Below are positions 1-8,405 of a DNA stretch of 64,000 nucleotides, in pieces. A program made the translations under genes and the position numbers. Each line of letters begins with the position of its first letter. The first letter of the stretch is position 1. The notes under the pieces were generated by a model. The model was given only the letters and a program-made list of their open reading frames with translations. It had not been told where the DNA came from and searched no databases. Origin of the DNA: DATDIC01 sp963764525 (GTDB lineage Bacteria; Pseudomonadota; Alphaproteobacteria; Acetobacterales; Acetobacteraceae); NCBI GenBank assembly GCA_963764525.1, contig CAVXTC010000010.1:62001-126000 (forward strand), in the 5' to 3' direction.

Positions 1-225
1 AGCCATCGGCTGCGACAGTGCAAAACGAAGTTCGCCGCCGGCGCCGAACGTCGGCCCAGCAGATAGCCGTCGCCGGATCCGGCCGGGGTCAGGTTCCACC
101 AGCTCACGAGGGCGCGTGACCGCGCAGATCACGTCGCAGCCGGGATGCATGGCGGTTGACCTGATCCTCGGGAACTTCGAAGCTGGCGCTTAGCCCGATG
201 CATCAGGAACCGGCATCCAGCCCGA
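1..225. other. Left edge, no recognised gene
   Basis: No gene can be named here. On the minus strand an ATG at 151 opens a frame that stays open to the left edge (about 50 codons), so it may be the start of a gene lying outside the window. Its product resembles nothing I recognise and no clear ribosome-binding site precedes it. Confidence 0.2.
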
Positions 226-258
226 TTGTTCACATCGGAAACCGAGGAGCACACAGTA

Positions 259-657
259 ATGGCCGCGATCCCCGACAACTTCCGTGATCTGCTGGAACAG
301 AAGAAGGCGTTCGCCAACGTCGCCACAGTGAAGACGGACGGCTCGCCGCAGGTCACCCCGGTGTGGTTCGACTATTCCGGCGGCCACATCCGTGTGAACA
401 CCGCCAAGGGCCGGGTCAAGGCGCGCACCATGAAACCGGGAGCCAAGGTGGCGCTGGCAATCATGGACCCCGACGACGCCTATCGCTACATCCAGGTCCG
501 CGGCCACGTCGCCCGGGTGACCGAGGATGGCGCCGACGCACACATCGACTCGCTGGCGAAGAAGTATCTAGGCAAGGACAAATACCCGTTCCGCCAGCCC
601 GGTGAGCAGCGGCTGACAATCGAGATCGCGCCGGAGGCTGTGCAGACGATGGGCTGA
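259..657 (+). CDS. PPOX-class flavin/F420-type oxidoreductase family protein
   Basis: Small protein of 132 residues with the split beta-barrel pattern of the pyridoxamine-5'-phosphate-oxidase-like (PPOX) family: an early helix (FRDLLEQKKAF), the strand pair FANVATVKTDGSPQVTPVWF, then DYSGGHIRVNT and KARTMKPGAKVALAIMDPD. Members bind FMN or F420 and reduce diverse small molecules; the substrate here cannot be read from sequence. The ATG at 259 is preferred over an in-frame TTG at 226 because GAGGAG lies at 244-249. It stands alone, followed by about 120 bases before ccmB. The family assignment is firm, the exact role unknown. Confidence 0.8.
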   Translation: MAAIPDNFRDLLEQKKAFANVATVKTDGSPQVTPVWFDYSGGHIRVNTAKGRVKARTMKPGAKVALAIMDPDDAYRYIQVRGHVARVTEDGADAHIDSLAKKYLGKDKYPFRQPGEQRLTIEIAPEAVQTMG

Positions 658-777
658 GCGAAGTTTTCCGCCGGATCAGGGCGGCGTGACCGCCCTGGTC
701 CGACAGGGGGAGGGGATGCCGACTGCCTCGACGCGGCGGTTGTTACCCTGCCCCTTGTCCATGCGGCGGACGACAGC

Positions 778-1473
778 ATGACGCGTTGCTCCGCCGTGTC
801 GGGCGGAGGCGTTCGGTTCGCTGCGGTGCTGGGGCGTGAACTGCGGTTGTCCTGGCGGCACGGCAGCGACACCTTGGCGGCGCTGCTATTCTTCCTGCTG
901 GTGGTCGCGCTGTTCCCGCTGGCGATCGGGCCGGGGCCGGAGGTGCTGGGGCGGATCGCGCCAGGGGTCATCTGGGTCGCCGCGCTGCTGGCCGCGCTGC
1001 TGCCGCTGGACCGGCTGTTCGGGGCGGATTTCGAGGACGGCTCGCTCGACCTGCTGCTGCTGTGCGGGCTGCCGGCGGCGGCGGTGGCGTCGGCCAAGGC
1101 GTGCGCGCACTGGCTGGTCACCGGGGTTCCGCTGCTGATCGCGGCGGCGCCCCTGGCGGAGATGCTGCGCCTGCCGGAGCCGGCCTTGCCGGCGCTGCTG
1201 CTGGGACTGCTGGCCGGGACTGTCGTGCTGTCGCTGTTGGGCACCGCCGGGGCGGCGATCGTGCTGGGGGCGCGGCGGGGCGGCGTGCTGCTGCCGCTGC
1301 TGGTGCTGCCGTTGGCGGTGCCGGTGCTGGTGTTCGGGGCGGCGGCGGCGGATGCGGCGGCCACCGGGCTGAGCGCCCGCCCGCATCTGCTGCTGCTGGC
1401 GGCGCTGGCGGCGGCGGCGTTGCCGCTGTGCCCGCTGGCGGCGGGGGCGGCACTGAGGGCGGCGGCGGAATGA
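778..1473 (+). CDS. ccmB: Haem exporter / cytochrome c maturation permease CcmB
   Basis: 231-residue integral membrane protein with about six hydrophobic segments and the CcmB hallmarks: N-terminal LGRELRLSWRHGSD, then FFLLVVALFPLAIGPG, WVAALLAALLPLDRLFGADF and EDGSLDLLLLCGLP. CcmB pairs with the ATPase CcmA in the system I cytochrome c maturation complex that releases holo-CcmE. Length fits the family (about 220 residues). Usually ccmA lies directly upstream and ccmC downstream; neither is near here, so the gene stands alone. The ribosome-binding site before ATG 778 is weak. The text is extremely G+C-rich with long runs of CTG and GCG codons, typical of a membrane protein in this genome. Confidence 0.85.
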   Translation: MTRCSAVSGGGVRFAAVLGRELRLSWRHGSDTLAALLFFLLVVALFPLAIGPGPEVLGRIAPGVIWVAALLAALLPLDRLFGADFEDGSLDLLLLCGLPAAAVASAKACAHWLVTGVPLLIAAAPLAEMLRLPEPALPALLLGLLAGTVVLSLLGTAGAAIVLGARRGGVLLPLLVLPLAVPVLVFGAAAADAAATGLSARPHLLLLAALAAAALPLCPLAAGAALRAAAE

Positions 1474-1561
1474 TTGCGCGGGATCGCGCTTTCAGATTGC
1501 TGTTAAGGGGTGATCGCGTTTAATAGGCGCCGGGTTTTGAGATTGGCGGGTCCGGCAATCC

Positions 1562-2899
1562 ATGCGTTCCTTGCTGCTATTCGCTGAAATGATCGTCCTG
1601 CTGCCGATCTCGCTCATGCACCCGTTCGTCGGCGTGCTGATCTGGGACTGGATCAGCTTCATGAACCCGCAGCAGATCTCCTGGGGATTCGCGAGTTCGC
1701 TGCCATGGGCGCTGATTGCCTTCGTGTTCACGGTGACCGGCTGGGTGCTCAGCCCGGTCGAGCCGAAGAAAATCACCATCACGCCGCTGATCGTGCTCAT
1801 GGTGCTGTTCGTAGTCGGTATCACCATCAATATGCCGTTCGCGCTGTCCGACCCTGTGGCAGAATATGAGGCGTGGCTGCGCACTACGAAGATATTCCTG
1901 TTCCTCATTATCACTGCCGCACTGCTGACCGACAAGCATCGGATCGATGCATTAATCTGGATGATGATTATCTGCATCGGATATTACATCCTCGATCAGG
2001 GCGGCGCCGCAATCGTCACGCTCGGCGGGCATAAAGCGTTCGGGCCGCCGAAATCGCAAATCGGCGACAACAATGCATTCGCCGCGGCGGTCCTCATTCT
2101 TGTGCCGCTGATGAACTATCTCCGACTGCAGTCCCGTTACAAGTTGATCCGCGCCGGATTTGTGCTAGCGATAGTGCTCACCTTTTTTGTCGCGCTGGTG
2201 AGCTATTCGCGCGGGGCTCTGCTCGGCGTGATCGCGGTTGCATTTGTGTTCTGGCTGCGCAGCAAGCGGAAGTTTGTATTGCTGATCTCGCTCAGCAGCA
2301 CGCTCGCGGCGATCCTGCTCTTCCTGCCGCAGAAATGGTGGGACAGGATGTACACCATCGGCACGTACCACTCGGACAAATCGGCGGAGAACCGGTTGTA
2401 TATCTGGCGGGTCGCGTGGACTCTTGCCAGGCAGCACCCGCTGACCGGCGCCGGCTTCCATGCCACGCTGTCCCACAACGTGATCGACTCGATTGAGCCC
2501 GGCGGCAGAACGCTGGAGATACACAGCATCTGGTTCCAGATTTTGGGCGAGCAGGGGTTCGTGGTCTTCTTCATTTGGCTGGGAATGATCACCGCCGGCA
2601 TCATCGAATCCTGGCGCGTGATTCGGATCACGCGCGGGATGTCGGAATTCGCCTGGGCCTCCGACCTGGCCCGGATGAGCCAGATCTCGATTCTGGCCTA
2701 CATCGTCACCGGCACATTCCTGCCGATCTCGAGCTGGGACGTGTTCTTCACCATGCTTGTGATGATCGGCGCTACGCGGATGGTGGTGAATCGCGAGATG
2801 GCCGCCGCGCGGTCCACGCCCGAGCACCTCGCCTGGCATCCGGCGCCGGCGATGCGGGCGATCGGGCGTTTCGCCCGCGAGCCGGTGCGCTCCCGATGA
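1562..2899 (+). CDS. O-glycosylation ligase, exosortase A system-associated type (Wzy/WaaL-like)
   Basis: 445-residue polytopic membrane protein with about ten to twelve hydrophobic helices. It carries motifs of the putative O-glycosylation ligase family tied to exosortase/PEP-CTERM loci: HPFVGVLIWDWISFMNPQ near the N-terminus, GPPKSQIGDNNAFA (about residue 160), the O-antigen-ligase-like SYSRGALLG, and a periplasmic-loop histidine region (EIHSIWFQILGEQG, about residue 320). Such enzymes transfer or polymerise lipid-linked glycans in the periplasm. It overlaps the next gene by ATGA, so the two are probably translationally coupled. No exosortase is present in the window, so the association is from family membership only. 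Confidence 0.8.
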   Translation: MRSLLLFAEMIVLLPISLMHPFVGVLIWDWISFMNPQQISWGFASSLPWALIAFVFTVTGWVLSPVEPKKITITPLIVLMVLFVVGITINMPFALSDPVAEYEAWLRTTKIFLFLIITAALLTDKHRIDALIWMMIICIGYYILDQGGAAIVTLGGHKAFGPPKSQIGDNNAFAAAVLILVPLMNYLRLQSRYKLIRAGFVLAIVLTFFVALVSYSRGALLGVIAVAFVFWLRSKRKFVLLISLSSTLAAILLFLPQKWWDRMYTIGTYHSDKSAENRLYIWRVAWTLARQHPLTGAGFHATLSHNVIDSIEPGGRTLEIHSIWFQILGEQGFVVFFIWLGMITAGIIESWRVIRITRGMSEFAWASDLARMSQISILAYIVTGTFLPISSWDVFFTMLVMIGATRMVVNREMAAARSTPEHLAWHPAPAMRAIGRFAREPVRSR

Positions 2900-3177
2900 G
2901 TGCCCTAATCTATCTGGTCGCCCTGGGGGCCGTGGCCTGGCTGGTGCTGTGGACGATACGCGATCCCAAGGAGCCCAAATGGGAGTGGTGGCCGATCGAG
3001 TGGTGGCCCTTCGACACCGAGAGCGAGGCCGCGGTCGCTGCTGCCGCAGAGGCCGAGGATCCGCCGTCGGGTGGGCGGCAGGCCGTGCCATGGCGTGAGC
3101 GCCGCCGCATGACCCAGAGAAAGCGCCGAACCGCACGAACCGCGCCGCGCACCGATCGCCGCAATGGTGGGCGTTAG
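2896..3177 (+). CDS. Small single-pass membrane protein coupled to the ligase gene
   Basis: 93-residue protein whose ATG overlaps the stop of the O-glycosylation ligase gene (ATGA). Residues 3-21 (ALIYLVALGAVAWLVLWTI) form one transmembrane helix. A tryptophan-rich stretch follows (KWEWWPIEWWPFD), then an alanine/glutamate-rich segment and a very basic tail (RRRMTQRKRRTART). No domain is recognised. The coupled position and membrane anchor suggest a partner of the ligase, which is inference. Its last bases overlap the end of the convergent methyltransferase gene. Confidence 0.6.
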   Translation: MSALIYLVALGAVAWLVLWTIRDPKEPKWEWWPIEWWPFDTESEAAVAAAAEAEDPPSGGRQAVPWRERRRMTQRKRRTARTAPRTDRRNGGR

Positions 3178-4316
3178 GGCAAATCGTGAACGGCGGCCAT
3201 CATCCTGCGCCGGTCTCGTGAGCAAGGCCGCCACGCCCGGTGCCGTATAACGTACGAAATCCAGAGGGGTCGCAGAGCGCGACCGAGCCGATTCCATCCT
3301 CCTCCGTCGATAGTTACGAAATCCTCCGGCGGCTTGAAGAAAGCGTCTGGCTCCCAGTGGGGTGCCTTGCGGAGGCCGCTCGCCCGCAGCAGACGCTTGG
3401 TCCGTTGCCGCAGTGCAACCGGAAACATCTGGACTACCTTCTTGTTGATAGCGACAATCTTACGTTGCCGCCAGGAGGCGGGAGGGAGCAGCGTTTCCGG
3501 CCATTCGTCGCCACAATCGTCAAACGTGACCGGATTGGTCACGACCTTCGCCGGCCTGCCTTTGATTGCAACGAGTGTGACACGGTCTCGGGGTTTGCCG
3601 ATCTCCAGCGGCACATAGCATTCATAGACCGAAGTAAAGCCGAACCGCAGCAGCAGCTTCACCAATGTGCGTTTGGTGATCCAGGTACTGCTGATGTTGT
3701 TCAGCGAGGACCAGAGCTTTGCCAGCTTGCCGCTCTCGGGCAGCTCGGAGGGGTGTTCGCGGATGTCGCGGCCCCAGTATTGCCTTCCCTTGTAGGTATA
3801 GGCCCGCTTCGGAGCAAGGCTGAGATAGGTGTCGAAAATCGCCATGTCGGTGCAGGCAGCGGCGATGTTCTCGATGAAGGCGAATACGTCAGGCGCGTTC
3901 AGATGGTACAGAATGCCCAGGCACAGCACGACATCGAAGCTTCCGTGCCGCTCCACGCTCAAATCGCGAACGTCGCTCTGGATGAAGTCGAGCTTCTCCA
4001 GCCCGAGCACTCGTTTGGAGAACCTTGCCTTCTCTACGTTCGCCTCGCGTCCCTCGATCCCGACCACCGCCGCGCCCTCACGGGCGAACTCGATCGCGTA
4101 TTGTCCTTCCAGGCAGGCGAGGTCCAGGATCCGCAGGTCCGCGATCGGCTTGCGCGCGAGGTCGTGAACGACCTGCACGACTCGCTGCAGCTTGCCGCTT
4201 CGTCGGGATTTCCCGATCGTGTAAAGGTCGTCAGTCAGTTGTATGTTGTGGTCGGTCCAGGCTCCGTAGCGCTCGATGAGCTGAGCACGTTCCTGCTTCA
4301 CGGCATCGTCGTTCAT
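3174..4316 (-). CDS. Class I SAM-dependent methyltransferase
   Basis: 380-residue protein with a Rossmann methyltransferase core: motif I ILDLACLEGQYAIEFAREGA (about residue 63), acidic motif II VGIEGRE, motif III FIQSDVRDL and motif IV FDVVLCLGILYHL. The core resembles the CmoB/UbiG-like small-molecule group. A C-terminal part of about 150 residues has no recognised domain and is rich in basic residues. ATG 4316 is the only sensible start. It sits among glycan genes, so a sugar- or lipid-modifying role is plausible but unproven. Confidence 0.72.
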   Translation of the reverse strand: MNDDAVKQERAQLIERYGAWTDHNIQLTDDLYTIGKSRRSGKLQRVVQVVHDLARKPIADLRILDLACLEGQYAIEFAREGAAVVGIEGREANVEKARFSKRVLGLEKLDFIQSDVRDLSVERHGSFDVVLCLGILYHLNAPDVFAFIENIAAACTDMAIFDTYLSLAPKRAYTYKGRQYWGRDIREHPSELPESGKLAKLWSSLNNISSTWITKRTLVKLLLRFGFTSVYECYVPLEIGKPRDRVTLVAIKGRPAKVVTNPVTFDDCGDEWPETLLPPASWRQRKIVAINKKVVQMFPVALRQRTKRLLRASGLRKAPHWEPDAFFKPPEDFVTIDGGGWNRLGRALRPLWISYVIRHRAWRPCSRDRRRMMAAVHDLP

Positions 4317-4443
4317 ACGCTTCTCCGGCGTGATGGACCGCGGGACCGGCTAGGCATGCCGGCAATGCCCTGTATAGCATAGTTTGCGAAAGGTTCACGT
4401 TGACGTTTGACGCGACGAAGCTGGCATCGCCCCGGCCGCGCTG

Positions 4444-4733
4444 GTGACCGCCGGATGGAGTGCGGCCGTGCCGGCCGGATTGCAGCCAGCGATCCTCGCA
4501 ACGCTCGGCGCGCCCTGGCTGGAACTGGTCGGGTTCGTGATGGGTGTGGCGGCGCCGGTCGCCTTTGCGCTCGGGCTGCCATTCCCACTCGGGCTGTCGC
4601 GGCTCGATGCCGCGCCGGGACACTGCCCCGGACCTGGGGGCTGAACGGCGCGTTTTCTGTGGTTACCGGGCCACGGGCCAATCTGATCGCCCGCGACGCC
4701 GGATATCAGCTTGTTCTTAGAAGCCGTGAGTGA
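4444..4733 (+). pseudogene. Remnant of a membrane spermidine-synthase-like protein
   Basis: Two adjoining frames together resemble the tail of the membrane half of fused MFS/spermidine-synthase-like proteins: LVGFVMGVAAPVAFALGLPF then PLGLSRLDAAPG in the frame from 4444, and RTWGLNGAFSVVTGP then LIARDAGYQLVL in another frame after about 4615. The order and motifs (FPLGL, WGLNG, SVV) match that family's last helices. The rest of the gene is missing on the 5' side, so this is a truncated, frame-broken remnant rather than a sequencing artefact alone. Confidence 0.5.
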
Positions 4734-4821
4734 CCGGCTATGGATCGCGCTCCAGCCTAGCCACGGCCCTATTGGCCCCTATCGCGTATGACGCTACATT
4801 TGCCAGCAGAAGAATGTCGGG

Positions 4822-5567
4822 ATGTGTTGCATGCCGTTCGGAAAAGCGTCGAACCTGCTAAGAACATTGGGGGACAGTTTCCTGGCGGCTCGTTTGGTCG
4901 AGATAATCGACCGTCGTTCCGAGAACCGAATGCGGGAATTTGGGATGCTCGCGCAGGCGTTTGAATTCAAGCGTATCAATGGGGTTCCTGGTGATTATTT
5001 TGAATTTGGCCTTTGGCGAGGTAAGACGTTCACCTACGCTCACCAGTTGAAGCGACGCTACGGGCTAAAGGACCTCAAGTTGTGGGGCTTTGATTCGTTT
5101 GCAGGTCTGCCCGCAATCGAGGGTCAAGAGAATAATCTTTGGCATCAAGGTCAGTTCGCCTGCACAGAAAATGAGCTGCGGCGGATCTCTGAAGCGGAGG
5201 GGATTGAAACAAACCGAGTACGAACTTGTCGGCGGATTCTACGAGGTAAGTCTCAATGATGAATTGCACGCTCGAATGTTGGGTGCACGTGCAGCAATCG
5301 TCTATATCGATTGCGATCTCTATAGCTCCTCCATTCAGGCTTTGAGCTTCGTGAGGCGCTATCTGACGGATGGCAGCATCATCTGTTTCGACGAGTACCT
5401 GGAGCTATCGCGGCAGCCCGGATAAAGGTGAACGGCTGGCAATTCGTGACTTCCTTGACGCAAATCATGATGTCACGTTAATACCCTGGCTGGACTATGC
5501 TCCGCTCGGGAAGTCGTTCGTTGTCAGACTGACGGCGCACAGCGGAAGCGGCGACGGAGGGGTGTAG
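4822..5567 (+). pseudogene. TylF/MycF-type O-methyltransferase, two frame breaks
   Basis: Three successive frames rebuild one TylF/macrocin-O-methyltransferase-like protein of about 245 residues. Frame one (from ATG 4822) gives FEFGLWRGKTFTYAHQL and LWGFDSFAGLPAIEG. Frame two, after about 5210, gives TEYELVGGFYEVSL and the metal/SAM motif AAIVYIDCDLYSSSIQAL. Frame three, after about 5398, gives YRGSPDKGERLAIRDFL and the tail APLGKSFVVRL. Conserved motifs survive in every piece, so either the gene died recently or two bases are miscalled. It ends at 5567 in TAG, which overlaps the GTG start of the FkbH-like gene by one base, implying an operon. G+C is low (4981-5040 is about 48%). Confidence 0.7.
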
Positions 5568-7408
5568 TGTTTGAGGTCGACAAGGCCACGCGTGGAGCGC
5601 CGTTAAGCCGACCAACCGGCCCTTATCAGCCATTGTCGGGCATTGCGGCGATGTCGCTTTTGTTCTGGGGCGAACACTGCATCGAATGCGCCGCTCCGGC
5701 ATGTTTCAAGACCTGCGACCTTTATGAACCGCGATCCGACGGTCGATGCCGTCGCTTCATCCAGGGGCAGGTGAGAAACCCGTCCTTTGCCTCAGCGCGC
5801 GGGTATGGGGTCGAGGTCGCATTCAAGAAATGGGGCAAGCTGGAGAGCCGAGGCAACGCGAGACTGATGCGGCTCGAGCGGGTCCTCGGGTTCGAACGCG
5901 TGCTCGGAAGCGTTCTCCCAATCCTTAATCGGGTTGGGCCAATGCTCGCCTCGGTGACGCATGATGAACGCTGGCGTGATGTAACCCTCCGAGCGGCCGA
6001 TCGCCTGATACGCTGGCTGCATCGTGGGGTAGGCAAGGTCTCAGGCCGATTGCTCAAGCCGGATGCTTTTGTCCTCGAAATTTACAATCCTCAAGCTGAG
6101 ACAGTCCGCCTGCAGGTTAGCATGGCGATCGTCCGCCGCGAACTGGAACGCGATCTCGGACGACGTGTGCTGCTTCCTTCGCTTCAGAAGCAAATTGAGT
6201 TGCCGCCCGGTTATTCTCGGCAGGAGATCCTACCTGCCGAATTCAGTCCGGTGACAGAATCCGGCCTGCCGTTCAACCTTGCACTGGTTCCCGAAGGCGA
6301 CAGCAATCCAACACTTATTGTGTTGACTGCCGATTTTGTTGCGTTCAAAGCGCGCCAAGCGATTTCCACGCAATCGACCAACCTGGCCCCGGTCAAATGC
6401 GTTGTCTGGGATCTCGATAACACGCTCTGGGATGGAACCTTGCTTAAATTGGAGCAGGTACGGCTGCATCCGAAGGTGGCAAACCTGCTACGGCAACTCG
6501 ATGAACGTGGTATCCTAGCGAGCGTGGCTAGCAAAAACGACCCTGACCTCGCCTCGCGCAAAATGACTGAGTTCGGTATCGCCGACTACATGCTGTTCCC
6601 GCAAATTGGCTGGTTGCCGAAGAGCGATGGTATCAAGGCAATTGCGGCAAAGCTTAATATTGGGGTAGACAGTTTAGCTTTTGTCGACGATAGCCCATTT
6701 GAACTCGCCGAGGTCGCGAGCGCACTCCCGATGGTTATGTGTGTCGGTGCCGACGAGATGACGAACCTTCTCACGCATTCGCGTCTCCAGGGCAGCAGCA
6801 GCGACAAATCCAGACGCCGGCGCCTGATGTATCAGGAAGCAACGTTACGGGAGAGCCACGAGCGAAGTTTCGGTGAAGATTTCTTCAGCTTTCTCCGCTC
6901 CTGTGACATACGGCTTAAGGTCATGTGTTATCGCGCGGAGCACTTCGAGCGTTTATGTGAGCTGGTCCAGCGGACCAACCAGCTCAACTTCTCAGGACGC
7001 AAATATAAGCGTGACGAGATCAAGGTTTTGTTGGCCGATGGCGCCCTGGAAGCATGGCTGCTGGACTGCTCCGATAAGTTCGGCTCGTATGGGATCGTTG
7101 GATGTGGGATCATCGCGCGAGATGCCGACGAATTGCGAATCGAGGATTTCATGCTGTCCTGCCGGGTGCAGGGGAAGTTCGTCGAGCAAGCTTTCTTCGC
7201 CGTGATGCTGAACGGCAACGAGAGCCGTCTCCGCGTCAATTTTCACCCGACCGGCCGCAATTCTCCGGCGCAGCAGGTACTGGAATTGATTGGCTTTCAG
7301 CCGGATTCCCGAGGGGGAATGTCGATCGATCTGAGTGCCCGGCAATTGAGCTGCGATTTCATTCAAGTGGAGCGCGAGCCGTTGCGTGAACTGGCGATCG
7401 GGGACTGA
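5567..7408 (+). CDS. FkbH-like HAD-IIIC phosphatase-family protein with Cys-rich N-terminus
   Basis: 613-residue protein. The C-terminal 330 residues are FkbH-like: HAD motif I VVWDLDNTLWDG (nucleophile D282, D284), LASVASKNDP, the acidic motif FVDDSPFE, then the GNAT-like end RLCELVQRTNQLNFSGRKY and ADELRIEDFMLSCRVQGK. FkbH-type proteins load glyceryl-type three-carbon units or modify sugars in polyketide and glycan pathways. The N-terminus is unusual: C38, C41, C46 and C50 (C-x2-C-x4-C-x3-C) plus C61, followed by an unassigned region to about residue 270. The start is GTG 5567, overlapping the upstream TAG by one base. The gene is A+T-richer than its surroundings, which suggests transfer. 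Confidence 0.75.
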   Translation: MFEVDKATRGAPLSRPTGPYQPLSGIAAMSLLFWGEHCIECAAPACFKTCDLYEPRSDGRCRRFIQGQVRNPSFASARGYGVEVAFKKWGKLESRGNARLMRLERVLGFERVLGSVLPILNRVGPMLASVTHDERWRDVTLRAADRLIRWLHRGVGKVSGRLLKPDAFVLEIYNPQAETVRLQVSMAIVRRELERDLGRRVLLPSLQKQIELPPGYSRQEILPAEFSPVTESGLPFNLALVPEGDSNPTLIVLTADFVAFKARQAISTQSTNLAPVKCVVWDLDNTLWDGTLLKLEQVRLHPKVANLLRQLDERGILASVASKNDPDLASRKMTEFGIADYMLFPQIGWLPKSDGIKAIAAKLNIGVDSLAFVDDSPFELAEVASALPMVMCVGADEMTNLLTHSRLQGSSSDKSRRRRLMYQEATLRESHERSFGEDFFSFLRSCDIRLKVMCYRAEHFERLCELVQRTNQLNFSGRKYKRDEIKVLLADGALEAWLLDCSDKFGSYGIVGCGIIARDADELRIEDFMLSCRVQGKFVEQAFFAVMLNGNESRLRVNFHPTGRNSPAQQVLELIGFQPDSRGGMSIDLSARQLSCDFIQVEREPLRELAIGD

Positions 7409-8405
7409 GGGTTTGCCCCCGCGCCCATTTCCGCAGCCGCCTTTTTAGGCCGAGGCGGTCCGAGGTCAATACAACCCTGGCGGACAGCCTCGACCAAGTG
7501 CGGTGGCACGCCACAAGCGCCACGTTGGCAGGAGTTCTCTTGAGGTAGAGGACGTTTGCGCAGGATACCGAGTCCGTTGCGAACAGGCGTTTGTGCTGTC
7601 CTTGACCGCCTTCCCCGAAATCAAATAGATCGAACTTCCGCTCCGCGAACAGGCTTTCGAGCGCAAGGAACTGCAACACGGTTCCGGGCGAATGCTCTGC
7701 GTATTCCGGGCGGAAGCCCAACCGGCTATAATGCAGGCGGGCCTCGAGAGCTGGGCAATATAGATAGCTGATCGGTACACCGTGAAAAAAGAGAATGAAG
7801 CCTCGGACGTGATCCATCTTGGCCAAGCTATGAAGTTGGGACAGAAACCGAGGATTATCGGGCAATCCTGCTTTGAAAAGTTTCTCCTGGTAAGTATGTG
7901 CGGAGATCTCAACGGCTAGTCGATGGAATTCCGCTATTTCGTCCATTCCCCGATAGGCCTGCCATACCATGGCGCCGTCCGAGGCTTCGGCGAATTTGCG
8001 CACCTTTCGCTTCAAAGTGCTACGTGTCTTCCCAGAGAAGTGCGCGAGATAATCGTCGAACGTTTGCCGCAGTGAGATGAGCCGTCGATCATAGCGGGCA
8101 AGGACATAGCAGACAGAATCCGGCACATGCAGCGCGTCCGTATTCCCGATCGGCAACGACCGGCAATATACCCCGCGAACTTTGTCGGGAAGGTCCCGTA
8201 ATTCCAGCGTTGGCCCCGCTGGCGACTGCCCCGGGACAACCTGAAAGTCTTCAATCATGACGGGTATGTGTAGCGTCATCAGTCGCATCGGTCCGAGCCA
8301 AAAATTGAGCGGAAGTCGACCGAACTCTATCGCGGGCGTCACACCTGGTCGTCCAACTTGTAGGTCATTGCAAATCAAACGTTGCCCCCCGGTCACTAGA
8401 TCCAC
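7359..8405 (-). CDS. FemAB/GNAT-like acyltransferase (CelD/BcsL type)
   Basis: 348-residue protein of the GNAT fold group found in FemAB-like and cellulose-biosynthesis CelD proteins. Diagnostic stretches are YLAHFSGKTRSTLKRKVRKF (about residue 121), EFHRLAVEISAHTYQEKLF, the strand GFILFFHGVPISYLYCP, and LFDFGEGGQGQHKRLFAT near residue 275. Related proteins occur in exosortase/PEP-CTERM glycan loci next to a polysaccharide deacetylase, the arrangement seen here. It overlaps the deacetylase gene by 10 bases on the same strand and overlaps the tail of the convergent FkbH-like gene by 50 bases. Substrate unknown. Confidence 0.7.
   Translation of the reverse strand: MDLVTGGQRLICNDLQVGRPGVTPAIEFGRLPLNFWLGPMRLMTLHIPVMIEDFQVVPGQSPAGPTLELRDLPDKVRGVYCRSLPIGNTDALHVPDSVCYVLARYDRRLISLRQTFDDYLAHFSGKTRSTLKRKVRKFAEASDGAMVWQAYRGMDEIAEFHRLAVEISAHTYQEKLFKAGLPDNPRFLSQLHSLAKMDHVRGFILFFHGVPISYLYCPALEARLHYSRLGFRPEYAEHSPGTVLQFLALESLFAERKFDLFDFGEGGQGQHKRLFATDSVSCANVLYLKRTPANVALVACHRTWSRLSARVVLTSDRLGLKRRLRKWARGQTLSPRSPVHATARAPLE

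Noticed and set aside
3240..4382. 380-codon plus-strand frame opposite the methyltransferase
   Set aside because: The minus strand carries clear SAM motifs; the plus frame has none and no ribosome-binding site.
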